Shown here: in pieces, positions 25,078-32,498 of the stretch
How positions within the stretch are numbered: the first letter of the stretch is position 1
Layout of the letters: each line of letters begins with the position of its first letter
NCBI GenBank assembly: GCA_025056865.1
Contig: JANWVO010000052.1
Coordinates: forward strand, 186,001 to 250,000
Source: Bryobacteraceae bacterium
Lineage (GTDB): Bacteria; Acidobacteriota; Terriglobia; Bryobacterales; Bryobacteraceae
Length of the DNA stretch: 64,000 nt
Reading direction: 5' to 3'
Notes under the pieces: model-generated
Database searches by the model: none
Seen by the model: only the letters and a program-made list of their open reading frames with translations
Told to the model about the DNA's origin: nothing
Made by a program: the position numbers and the translations under genes

Positions 25078-27527
25078 AGCTCGCGCTCCTGCTGCCTGCG
25101 ACGGCCGCCCTGCTCGGCGCGGCGGATCTCGTCCGCGACGGCGCGTCGCGCCACACCATCGTCATCTCCCGCGCTGCCGCGCCCGCCGAGCGCCGCGCCG
25201 CGGAGGAATTGCAGAAGTTTCTCCGCGAAATCAGCGGCGCTTCCCTTCCCCTCGCCGACGACTCGCGCCGCCTCCGCGGGCCTCTGCTGCTGGTGGGCCG
25301 CAGCGGCCTGCTGCGCCGGGTCGCCCCCGATCTCCCCCCGCCGGACCTCGGTCCCGAAGGCTTTGTCATCGCAGCGCGCGGGCAGCATCTGGTCATCGCC
25401 GGCGGCGGCCCGCGCGGCACGCTCTACGGCGTCTACGAGTTCCTCGAACGCCTCGGCTGCCGCTGGTTCACCGCTGACGTCTCGCGAATCCCGCGCCTGC
25501 GCACCATTCTTCTCCCCGGCACGCCCGTCCGCCAGGAACCTGCGTTCGAGTACCGCGAGCCCTTCTTCACCGAGGCCTTCGACCGCGATTGGGCGGCGCG
25601 CAACCGCGCCAACGGCCATCACGCGCAGCTCGATGAGTCCACCGGCGGAAAAATCAGCTATTATCCGTTCGTCCATTCGTTTTATCAGTTGGTTCCGCCC
25701 GAAAAATACTTCGCCGATCACCCGGAATATTTTTCTCTGATCGACGGCAGGCGGCGCGCCGAACGCGGCCAGCTTTGCCTCACGCATCCCGAGGTCCTGC
25801 GCATTGCCACCGCCGCCGTCGAGCGATGGATCGCCGAACACCCCGAGGCCACCATCTTCTCCGTCTCCCAGAACGATTGGGAGGGCTGGTGCGAGTGCGA
25901 CCGTTGCCGCCGGGTGGAGGAAGAGGAAGGCGGCGCCCACAGCGGGCCCGTACTCCGCTTCGTCAATGCCCTGGCGGAGCAGATCGAAAGCAGGCACCCG
26001 GACAGGCTCATTGACACGCTCGCCTACTGGTACACCGAGGCTCCCCCCGCGCGGGTCCGGCCGCGCCGCAACGTGCGCGTGCGGCTGTGCCCCATCGGCA
26101 TCTGCACGGCGCATTCCTTCGCCACCTGCCCGAGGAGCGCTTACTTTTACCGCAATTTGCAGGCCTGGTCGAAAATTACCGGTCAGCTTTACGTCTGGCA
26201 CTACAACACGAATTTCACGCATTACCTGCTTCCCTTCCCCGATTTCGACGAACTGGCCGCCGACATTCCCCTTTACCGCAGGCTCGGCGTGAAAGGCCTG
26301 TTCATGCAGGGCGCCTACCCTCCGGGTGGCGGCGGCGAAATGTCCTGGCTGCGGGCCTGGGTGATCGCAAGGCTGCTCTGGGACCCCACCCGGGACGCCT
26401 CGAAGCTGGTGGATGAGTTCCTCGAAGGCGTTTACGGCCGCGCTGCCGGCCCGCTGCGGAAGTATTTCGACCTGCTGCACTCCGAAGTGCGCCCTGCGCC
26501 CGCCGGACGAGGCCTGCACCTTTGGATCTTCAACGTGCCGGACTACTCCCCGCGCCTGCTCGAAGAAGGCATGCGCCTGTTCGACGAGGCGGAAAAGGCG
26601 GCCGCCGGGGAAGCCGTCCGGCGCCGCATCCGCAAGGACCGGCTCTCGCTCGAATACCTCTCGCTGCTGTGGGACCTCCGCTACGAGGTTCGGGAAGGCC
26701 GCTATGCTCCGCCGGACCTTGCCGCCCTGCGGGAAAAGGCGCGCGCTTTTCTGGCGAGCGCGCGCGAACACGGCCTTCAGAGCCTGCACGAAGGAAGGAG
26801 CATCGATTTTGACGGGAACTTCTTCGCCGGTCTCCGGGAATACGAGGTTCTTTCCCTGGAAAACCGCCAATGGCGGGTCGATGTCGTGCCGGAGCTTGGC
26901 GGGCGCGTCGTCCGCCTTTTCGACAAGGCGGGCGGCCGCGAGCTGCTGCGGCGGCCTCCGCTGCATGATCTGCGGTATCCGGATGCCGGCGGCATCGCCG
27001 CCACCCTGCACCGGGACCGGCACTCCTCTCCCTGGCCGGTCCGCTGGCGCGTGGAGCGTCCCGCGCAGGACCAGATCCTGCTGTCAGCGCCGCTGGAAAG
27101 CGGCCTTCAGGCGCAACACCGGATCGTGCTTTCGCAGCGCGGTCTCGCGCTCGAGACTCGTCTTGCCAATCCCACCGCAGAAACCCTGGAGGCGGCCATC
27201 GCCCACCGCGCCGAAATCGATCCCGTGGACATCGACGCCGAAGCGCTCGTCCTCGCCCACGCTTCCGGCGCCACCACGCGGCGGAAGCTCATCGAGCCGG
27301 AAAAAGAACCCGCCGGACGCCTTCTCCTGGACGCCCCCGGCCTTCCGGCGGGCGGCTGGTGGCTGGAACCCTCCGGGTTTTTCGCCTCCTTCGAGGAGGC
27401 GGCCCGGGTGGCGGCGCAATGGACGGCGAAGACGCCTCCAGGCGTCACGCTGGTTCACTGGACCGGGGAACAGCGGCTCGCGCCAGGCGGCGCGCTGCGG
27501 CTGGAGTCCTTCTACAGCCGCCGCTGA
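25074..27527 (+). CDS. DUF4838 protein, glycoside hydrolase-like, exported
   Basis: Protein of 817 residues with a signal peptide (MKLALLLPATAALLGAADL). Residues about 30-140 resemble the alpha/beta N-terminal domain of GH20/GH67 enzymes (AAEELQKFLREISG, GPRGTLYGVYEFLERLGCRWF). The following DUF4838 barrel contains SQNDWEGWCECDRCR (about 263-277), with paired cysteines typical of the family, and later YPPGGGGEMSWLRAW. The C-terminal third is beta-rich. It is probably a periplasmic or surface enzyme acting on a polysaccharide; the substrate cannot be read from sequence. The start overlaps the ceramidase-like gene by four bases. It ends one base from the convergent gene. Confidence 0.85.
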   Translation: MKLALLLPATAALLGAADLVRDGASRHTIVISRAAAPAERRAAEELQKFLREISGASLPLADDSRRLRGPLLLVGRSGLLRRVAPDLPPPDLGPEGFVIAARGQHLVIAGGGPRGTLYGVYEFLERLGCRWFTADVSRIPRLRTILLPGTPVRQEPAFEYREPFFTEAFDRDWAARNRANGHHAQLDESTGGKISYYPFVHSFYQLVPPEKYFADHPEYFSLIDGRRRAERGQLCLTHPEVLRIATAAVERWIAEHPEATIFSVSQNDWEGWCECDRCRRVEEEEGGAHSGPVLRFVNALAEQIESRHPDRLIDTLAYWYTEAPPARVRPRRNVRVRLCPIGICTAHSFATCPRSAYFYRNLQAWSKITGQLYVWHYNTNFTHYLLPFPDFDELAADIPLYRRLGVKGLFMQGAYPPGGGGEMSWLRAWVIARLLWDPTRDASKLVDEFLEGVYGRAAGPLRKYFDLLHSEVRPAPAGRGLHLWIFNVPDYSPRLLEEGMRLFDEAEKAAAGEAVRRRIRKDRLSLEYLSLLWDLRYEVREGRYAPPDLAALREKARAFLASAREHGLQSLHEGRSIDFDGNFFAGLREYEVLSLENRQWRVDVVPELGGRVVRLFDKAGGRELLRRPPLHDLRYPDAGGIAATLHRDRHSSPWPVRWRVERPAQDQILLSAPLESGLQAQHRIVLSQRGLALETRLANPTAETLEAAIAHRAEIDPVDIDAEALVLAHASGATTRRKLIEPEKEPAGRLLLDAPGLPAGGWWLEPSGFFASFEEAARVAAQWTAKTPPGVTLVHWTGEQRLAPGGALRLESFYSRR

Positions 27528-27992
27528 TCAGCGCCGCTCGTAGATCTCGGTCCATTTCTTCGTGCCTTCCGGGCTGACCAGCCGGAGCTGCCGCTCCAGC
27601 GTGCGCCCGTCGCGCGAAAGAATGGTCCGCGCGGTTTCAATGTAATTGCCGTCGTAGGTGCGGAACGTCGAATCAATGGTGCGCTCGTTGACCCGCACCA
27701 GCGTGATCTCGCCTTCCCCGAAAGACCGCGACATGGGATAGGGCTTCCCGTCAATCGCGCCAGAGAAGCCGAATTCACGCTGGTCTTCGTTCGCATACAT
27801 CACCGAGCCGTGGTAGCTCAGCTTCGGCTCCTGATGCTCGATCGTCAGCAGGACCGAAACGGGCTTGTTGACGTTGCCCCATTTCGACCGCGCGACATTG
27901 AGTTGCCAGTTGCCGCTCAGGTTGGCCGGCTGGGCGCCGGCGGGAGCGCCCAGGAAAACCGCTGTCAGGAAGAGGCTTGCCAGCGTGCGCAT
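27528..27992 (-). CDS. Secreted protein of unknown function
   Basis: Protein of 154 residues. After a clear signal peptide (MRTLASLFLTAVFLGAPAGAQ) comes a beta-rich domain beginning LSGNWQLNVARSKWG and ending KKWTEIYERR, a layout often seen in small acidobacterial exported proteins with lipocalin-like folds. No catalytic motif. The ATG at 27992 is preferred over a frame opening at 28022 because GGAGG stands seven bases before it. A TATAGT box on the minus strand (28024-28029) could be its -10. Divergent from the TonB-domain gene. Confidence 0.7.
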   Translation of the reverse strand: MRTLASLFLTAVFLGAPAGAQPANLSGNWQLNVARSKWGNVNKPVSVLLTIEHQEPKLSYHGSVMYANEDQREFGFSGAIDGKPYPMSRSFGEGEITLVRVNERTIDSTFRTYDGNYIETARTILSRDGRTLERQLRLVSPEGTKKWTEIYERR

Positions 27993-28095
27993 GGCCGTTC
28001 CTCCGCGAGGATCGTGCGGCATTACTATAACGCCGGCCGCTGCCGGAGGGAACCATTTCCGCGCCTTCGGAGTCTACCGGGCGGGGAGGCTGGCC

Positions 28096-28509
28096 ATGCA
28101 CGTTCCCGCCCTGCTGGCTGCCGCGTGCGCGTTCGTCTCAGTCGCCGCCTCTGGCCAGGTCATTCTTCTTCCGTCTTTTGAAGCCGAGCGTCACATCCTG
28201 CACCGGGAACCCGTCCGGCTGCCGCCGGAGATCGGAGAGACCGGAATCCGGGGAAACGTCGTCGTGTCCGTCGAGGTCGATCCGGAGGGACGCCTCCGCC
28301 GCGTGCAACTGGTCTCGGGGCACCCGCTGCTGGTTGAGCCGGCGCTGCGTGCGCTGCGGCAGTACCGGTTCCGGCCCATTTACCTGAGCGGCAGGCCCGT
28401 GGCATGGCGCGGCACGCTGCGGATCCGGGTGCCGACTCCCGCCGCCCGGCAGGATCCCCGTGAGGCGGGGGTCTGGCTGGCGGCGCGTTCCGGCATGGCT
28501 CCCGGCTAG
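28096..28509 (+). CDS. Small exported protein with TonB C-terminal-like domain
   Basis: Protein of 137 residues: a signal peptide (MHVPALLAAACAFVSVAASG), then a single TonB/TolA C-terminal-like domain. The typical order is visible: IRGNVVVSVEVDPEGRLRRV, GHPLLVEPALRALRQYRFRP, and a final strand WRGTLRIRVP. It lacks the long Pro-rich linker and membrane anchor of true TonB, so it is probably periplasmic and not an energy transducer. GGAGG precedes the ATG by seven bases. It overlaps the convergent Fe-S gene by four bases at the stop codons. Confidence 0.72.
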   Translation: MHVPALLAAACAFVSVAASGQVILLPSFEAERHILHREPVRLPPEIGETGIRGNVVVSVEVDPEGRLRRVQLVSGHPLLVEPALRALRQYRFRPIYLSGRPVAWRGTLRIRVPTPAARQDPREAGVWLAARSGMAPG

Positions 28510-29366
28510 AGCGCCGAAACATCCAGCGGCTCGCCTTTGCCCGCATCGCGGACCAGGCGCACCGCCCCGCAGGGGCATGCCGCTTCGCAGACGCCGCAGC
28601 CCATGCACCGGTCCCAGACAACCGAGACGCTGCCATCCTGAAGGGCAAGCGCATCGAACGGGCAGGCGTCCACGCAGGCGCCGCATGCCTGGCAAAGCGC
28701 CGCTTCCAACACGGCAACGAAACCAGAAGGCGCCAGAATGCCCACCCCGCTGTTCTTCATCGCCTGAATGCCGCCGCAGCAGCACTTGCAGCAGTTGCAG
28801 ATCGCATAGAAGCGGCCGAGCATCGCATCCTTGAACCACGCCGTGTGCATGTGGCCGCGCAGGCGCTCCTGTTCGAGCAGTTCGAGCGCCTCTTCGCGCC
28901 GCAGACGGCGGCTCTCGTGCGGATGCATGCGCAGCACCAGGTCCACCACCGGCTGCCCGACGACCAGGCAGACCATCGTCGGCTGACAGGGCGATGGCCG
29001 CGCGGCGCGGCAGGCGCACTCATAGGCAGCGATGTCGGGCGGCCCCTCCAGCACCAGCTCCCGCGCCAGCCGGAACGGAATCACCCGCTCCAGGTCCCGG
29101 CGCAGGATCCGTTCGTTGACCACAATCGCGCGCGCATGGGCTGGGGTGAGCACTTTCGCGTGGTACCGCTCCGCCAGCCACCGCACCGCGCGCGGATGGG
29201 ACTGCCGGCGCGGCTCGATCAGCATGCGCACGTAAGGCTTCGTGAATCGGGCATACAGCCATCCATGCAGCGCCTGCGCGAGCGAAGCCGACTGCTCGAA
29301 CAACGTACGCGCCGGGCGGCTCAGCAGGCCGAGCCGTTCCAGGCAGCCCAGAAGCCAGCGCTTCAC
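28506..29366 (-). CDS. Cysteine-rich 4Fe-4S protein of unknown function
   Basis: Protein of 286 residues in three cysteine zones. Zone one is ECACR...C...C (Cys117, 119, 127, 133). Zone two is the dense CNCCKCCC at 190-197. Zone three is a dicluster ferredoxin domain with CX2CX2CX3C motifs at 225-235 and 254-264. The N-terminal 110 residues are helical and basic. Proteins of this layout are found as redox proteins in anaerobes, but I know no assigned reaction. A GTG start with GGAGG six bases away is used. A TAGACT box lies just 9 bp before the start, so the Shine-Dalgarno may not be transcribed if that box is the -10. Confidence 0.75.
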   Translation of the reverse strand: MKRWLLGCLERLGLLSRPARTLFEQSASLAQALHGWLYARFTKPYVRMLIEPRRQSHPRAVRWLAERYHAKVLTPAHARAIVVNERILRRDLERVIPFRLARELVLEGPPDIAAYECACRAARPSPCQPTMVCLVVGQPVVDLVLRMHPHESRRLRREEALELLEQERLRGHMHTAWFKDAMLGRFYAICNCCKCCCGGIQAMKNSGVGILAPSGFVAVLEAALCQACGACVDACPFDALALQDGSVSVVWDRCMGCGVCEAACPCGAVRLVRDAGKGEPLDVSAL

Positions 29367-29409
29367 AGCGCCTCCAGTCTAGCCCTCCCTTGTAACCGGA
29401 TGCAGCAGT

Positions 29410-29423
29410 CTGATAGGTATCAG
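29410..29423 (+). promoter_or_regulatory. Palindrome in the promoter of the exported hydrolase
   Basis: CTGATAGGTATCAG is a perfect 14-bp dyad ending 12 bp before the ATG. With TTGTAA at about 29393 as -35 and ATAGGT as -10 (17-bp spacer) it would sit on the promoter, as a repressor site does. The operator role is inferred. Confidence 0.4.
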
Positions 29424-29435
29424 GGGGAACCTGCC

Positions 29436-31502
29436 ATGCAACGCAGAACATTTCTGGCTGTCACCGCGCTGGCAGCCGCCGGCCCGCTTCCGGCCGGGGC
29501 GCAGAAGCTGGGCGTGTGGACCACGCTCGGCGGCCTGGAGGAGAAGGACGGAGCCACGCCGATCGACGGAGCGAGATGGTACGAAGCCGACAGGCCCGGC
29601 GACGGAATGTCTTACGTCTTCAGACCAGGGCTGCTCGCCGGAGCCCGGGCGATCACCTGCGACATGCTCATCGACGGCCGGGACGTGATCGCCTTCCGCA
29701 TCACCCTGGGCGAAGGGGAAAAGGGCCGCCGGTTCCGCTTCGATTTCGGCGGGCTGCCGCAGGCCAGCTTCCGGGTGCGCCTCGACCTCTCGCTCGTCGA
29801 CCAGAACCGCTGGATGGCCGACCGCGAGGCGGCTTTCCTCAAGCCGCTGTGCGGCGGCGACCGCGTCGACCTCGCGCTGGTGGACCGCCTCACGTTCACG
29901 GTGCTGCGCAAGTCGCCGCGCCGCGCGCGCTGGTGCATGACCGAGCTGCTGTTCCTTCCAAAGATGCCCGACAGGCTGGCGGCGCCGCTGCTGCCCAAAG
30001 GGCCGCTCCTCGACGAGTTCGGCCAGAGCACGTTGCATGAGTGGCCGGGAAAGACGCGCAGCGAAGCGGAGCTGAAGCAGCGGCTCAGCGTGCAGCTCCA
30101 GCTTGCGCCAGAACAGAAATGGCCGGAAATGTTTACGCGCTGGGGCGGCTGGAAGGCGCGCCGGCTCGCCGAGCCAACCGGCTTCTTCGCGGTCCGGAAA
30201 GAGGGCGGCCGCTGGTGGCTGGTCGACCCCGACGGCTGCGCCTTCTGGTCTGCCGGGCTGGATTGCGTGCGCGTGGACTGCGAGGCGCGCGTCGACGGCC
30301 TGGAACCGGCGCTCAAATGGCTCCCGGAAAGGCCCGCTTACGACGACGCCTGGATGGAAGGCCGGCCCGGCCGCGCCGGCGCCCGCTTTGTCAATTTCCT
30401 CGCCGCCAACTTCATCCGCGTCTTTGGACGCGAGGGCTGGCGCGAGAAGTGGGCCGCCATCGCCCTGGCCGAGATGCGGCGCCTGCGCTTCAACACCGTG
30501 GCCAACTGGAGCGAGTGGGAGTACGCCGCGAAGGTCTCCTTCCCCTACGTCCGTCCGCTCAATTTCCGCGGATCGCGCTGCGGCACGATTTACCGCGACT
30601 TCCCCGACGTCTGGCATCCCGGCTTCGAGGACGATGCGGCCGACTATGCCCGGCAGCTCGAAAGCACCGCCAAAGACCCGGCCTTCCTCGGCTACTTCCT
30701 CATGAACGAGCCCACCTGGGGCTTCTCCGCCGAACTGCCGGCCGCCGGGATGCTCTACACCACCGACCTGTGCCACACCCGCGAGGAGCTGGCGAAGTGG
30801 CTTGCGGCGAAGTACGAGACGTCCGCCGCGCTGTCGAAGGCGTGGGCACTCGAGGTCACTTTCGATCAGGTGGCGCGCGGCCGCTGGCGCAGGCCCTTGT
30901 CGAAGGAGTCGCAGGCCGACCTGCGCGAGTTCAGCGTCCGCATGGTGGAGCGCTACTTCACCGCGATCTCGCGCGCCTGCCGCAGGGTGGATCCCAACCA
31001 CCTGAATCTCGGCATGCGCTGGGCGGGCGTGCCGCCGGAGTGGGCCGTGCAGGGCATGAAGAGCTTCGACGTCTTCAGCCTGAACAACTACCGCGAGCGG
31101 CTCCCCCGCGACGTCTCCGAAAAAATCCACTCGATGCTCGGCATGCCGGTGCTTGTAGGCGAGTGGCACTTCGGCGCGCTCGACGCCGGGCTGCCCGCCT
31201 CGGGCCTCGGCCATGTGAAGACGCAGGCCGACCGCGGCCGCGCCTACCGGGTATACCTGGAAGACGCTGCCGCCAATCCTTACTGCGTGGGCGCGCACTG
31301 GTTCACCATGTACGATCAGAGCGCGCTCGGCCGCTTCGACGGCGAGAACTACAACATCGGGTTCCTCGACATCTGCAACCGCCCGTATCCGGAAATCGGG
31401 GAAGCGGCCATCGCCTCGCACGAGCGGATGTATCAGGTGGCGGCCGGAGAGGCCTCGCCCTTCGCCGACGCCCCCGAGTACCTGCCGATTGTCAGCGTCT
31501 GA
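29436..31502 (+). CDS. Tat-exported glycoside hydrolase-like (agarase-type) protein
   Basis: Protein of 688 residues. The N-terminus MQRRTFLAVTALAAAGPLPAGAQ is a Tat-type signal. Residues about 30-200 form a beta-rich domain; then DEFGQSTLHEWPGK and RWWLVDPDGCAFWSAGLD resemble the entry to the catalytic barrel of beta-agarase and related clan A enzymes. The likely acid/base is Glu425 in FLMNEPTWGF. A later LVGEWHFGALDAG offers a nucleophile Glu. It likely hydrolyses a complex polysaccharide in the periplasm; the exact family is uncertain. GGGGGA precedes the ATG. Confidence 0.78.
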   Translation: MQRRTFLAVTALAAAGPLPAGAQKLGVWTTLGGLEEKDGATPIDGARWYEADRPGDGMSYVFRPGLLAGARAITCDMLIDGRDVIAFRITLGEGEKGRRFRFDFGGLPQASFRVRLDLSLVDQNRWMADREAAFLKPLCGGDRVDLALVDRLTFTVLRKSPRRARWCMTELLFLPKMPDRLAAPLLPKGPLLDEFGQSTLHEWPGKTRSEAELKQRLSVQLQLAPEQKWPEMFTRWGGWKARRLAEPTGFFAVRKEGGRWWLVDPDGCAFWSAGLDCVRVDCEARVDGLEPALKWLPERPAYDDAWMEGRPGRAGARFVNFLAANFIRVFGREGWREKWAAIALAEMRRLRFNTVANWSEWEYAAKVSFPYVRPLNFRGSRCGTIYRDFPDVWHPGFEDDAADYARQLESTAKDPAFLGYFLMNEPTWGFSAELPAAGMLYTTDLCHTREELAKWLAAKYETSAALSKAWALEVTFDQVARGRWRRPLSKESQADLREFSVRMVERYFTAISRACRRVDPNHLNLGMRWAGVPPEWAVQGMKSFDVFSLNNYRERLPRDVSEKIHSMLGMPVLVGEWHFGALDAGLPASGLGHVKTQADRGRAYRVYLEDAAANPYCVGAHWFTMYDQSALGRFDGENYNIGFLDICNRPYPEIGEAAIASHERMYQVAAGEASPFADAPEYLPIVSV

Positions 31503-31511
31503 GCCCGCCGC

Positions 31512-31922
31512 TCAGGCGGAGAGGATCTTGACGGCTTTCTTGATATCGCCCTGAGCGAGCTGGATCAGCGCGCCGAAGCGGCCTTCGCCGGACGTGATCG
31601 CCTGCATCGCGTGAATGTCGATGCCCGCGGCGGCCAGCTTGGCGGTGGCGTCGGCGGCAGCGCCGGGACGGTCCTCGCCGTTCCAGCAGATCAGGTGCTG
31701 CTTCGTGCATTCGAGCTTCAGCTTCTTCGCCGCCTTGGCGAACAGCTTCGCGTCCGCGGGCACGAGGTCAAACTGGGCTTTCTTGCCCTTTACCGGATAG
31801 GCCCAAAGGCCCAGCAGGTTCACGCCGGCATCGCGCAGCGCGCCCAGCAGCTTCGCTCCTTCGCCCGTCTTGTTGGGCACGGTCACGGAGAAGTAAGGCA
31901 GAACGGCAATGTTGTCAGCCAT
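31512..31922 (-). CDS. Tandem ACT-domain protein
   Basis: Protein of 136 residues made only of two ACT-like domains: YFSVTVPNKTGEGAKLLGALRDAGVN at the N-terminus and DRPGAAADATAKLAAAGIDI in the second half. Such stand-alone ACT pairs bind amino acids or small ligands and regulate partners; no enzyme domain is attached and no target is evident here. GGAGG lies five bases before the ATG and a TAGAAT box about 35 bp upstream. It ends 10 bp from the convergent hydrolase gene. Confidence 0.82.
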   Translation of the reverse strand: MADNIAVLPYFSVTVPNKTGEGAKLLGALRDAGVNLLGLWAYPVKGKKAQFDLVPADAKLFAKAAKKLKLECTKQHLICWNGEDRPGAAADATAKLAAAGIDIHAMQAITSGEGRFGALIQLAQGDIKKAVKILSA

Positions 31923-31976
31923 CGAATCCTCCAGCTCTGGATTGGGGAGACCAGAGAGATTCTATCCCGAAGCCGG

Positions 31977-32018
31977 AAAAAACGGGCGGCTTCCGCGAAC
32001 ATTTTTCGCGGAAGCCGC
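31977..32018 (-). terminator. Rho-independent terminator
   Basis: A perfect 14-bp stem (GCGGCTTCCGCGAA and its complement, 31986-32018) with a five-base loop, followed on the minus strand by CCG and six Ts. It lies 29 bp past the stop of the secreted-protein gene at 32048. Confidence 0.9.
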
Positions 32019-32047
32019 GGCAGGAAGGCGGAAGCCGGCAATGGGAA

Positions 32048-32449
32048 TCAGGAGGCGGGGACGCGCTTGGCCTCGAACGGACGGCCCTGGCCCTGGCCGC
32101 CCTCGCGGCGCGACGTGCCCTTGAGCATGTCGCCCTCGACCGTGCCCTCGTAAATGGAGGTCATCGTGCCATTGGGCGTCTCCATCACGGTCTTGAATGA
32201 AAACTTGTTGCCTTCGATCTTGCCTTCCTGGATCTCGATGGTCCGCGGCTCCATCTGGCCGAACTGCATCGTGATCGTGCCCGTCAGCTTGCTGCCGTCG
32301 GACTTCAGGTCGAAGGTCTGCCGGACGGTCACTTCCTCGCCGCCGCGGTTCATGGTGCGCTCGCTTACCCACTTGCCGTCGATCTGGCCGGCGATGGCCA
32401 GACCGGCGGCCAGGGCAAGAACGGTCAAAATAGAGAGACAGGTCTTCAT
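32048..32449 (-). CDS. Small secreted protein of unknown function
   Basis: Protein of 133 residues with a signal peptide (MKTCLSILTVLALAAGLAIAG), then a beta-strand-rich domain starting IDGKWVSERTMNRGGE with alternating phrases such as KLTGTITMQFG, EGNKFSFKTVM and YEGTVEGDMLKGTSR. This looks like a small lipocalin-type barrel common in acidobacteria. No catalytic residues are evident. AAGGAG precedes the ATG and a strong terminator follows, so it is a single-gene unit. Divergent from priA. Confidence 0.75.
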   Translation of the reverse strand: MKTCLSILTVLALAAGLAIAGQIDGKWVSERTMNRGGEEVTVRQTFDLKSDGSKLTGTITMQFGQMEPRTIEIQEGKIEGNKFSFKTVMETPNGTMTSIYEGTVEGDMLKGTSRREGGQGQGRPFEAKRVPAS

Positions 32450-32498
32450 GGAGAAACTCCTTCATGCCCTAGAGCGTGGCGCGGGGGCCTGAGGTTAC

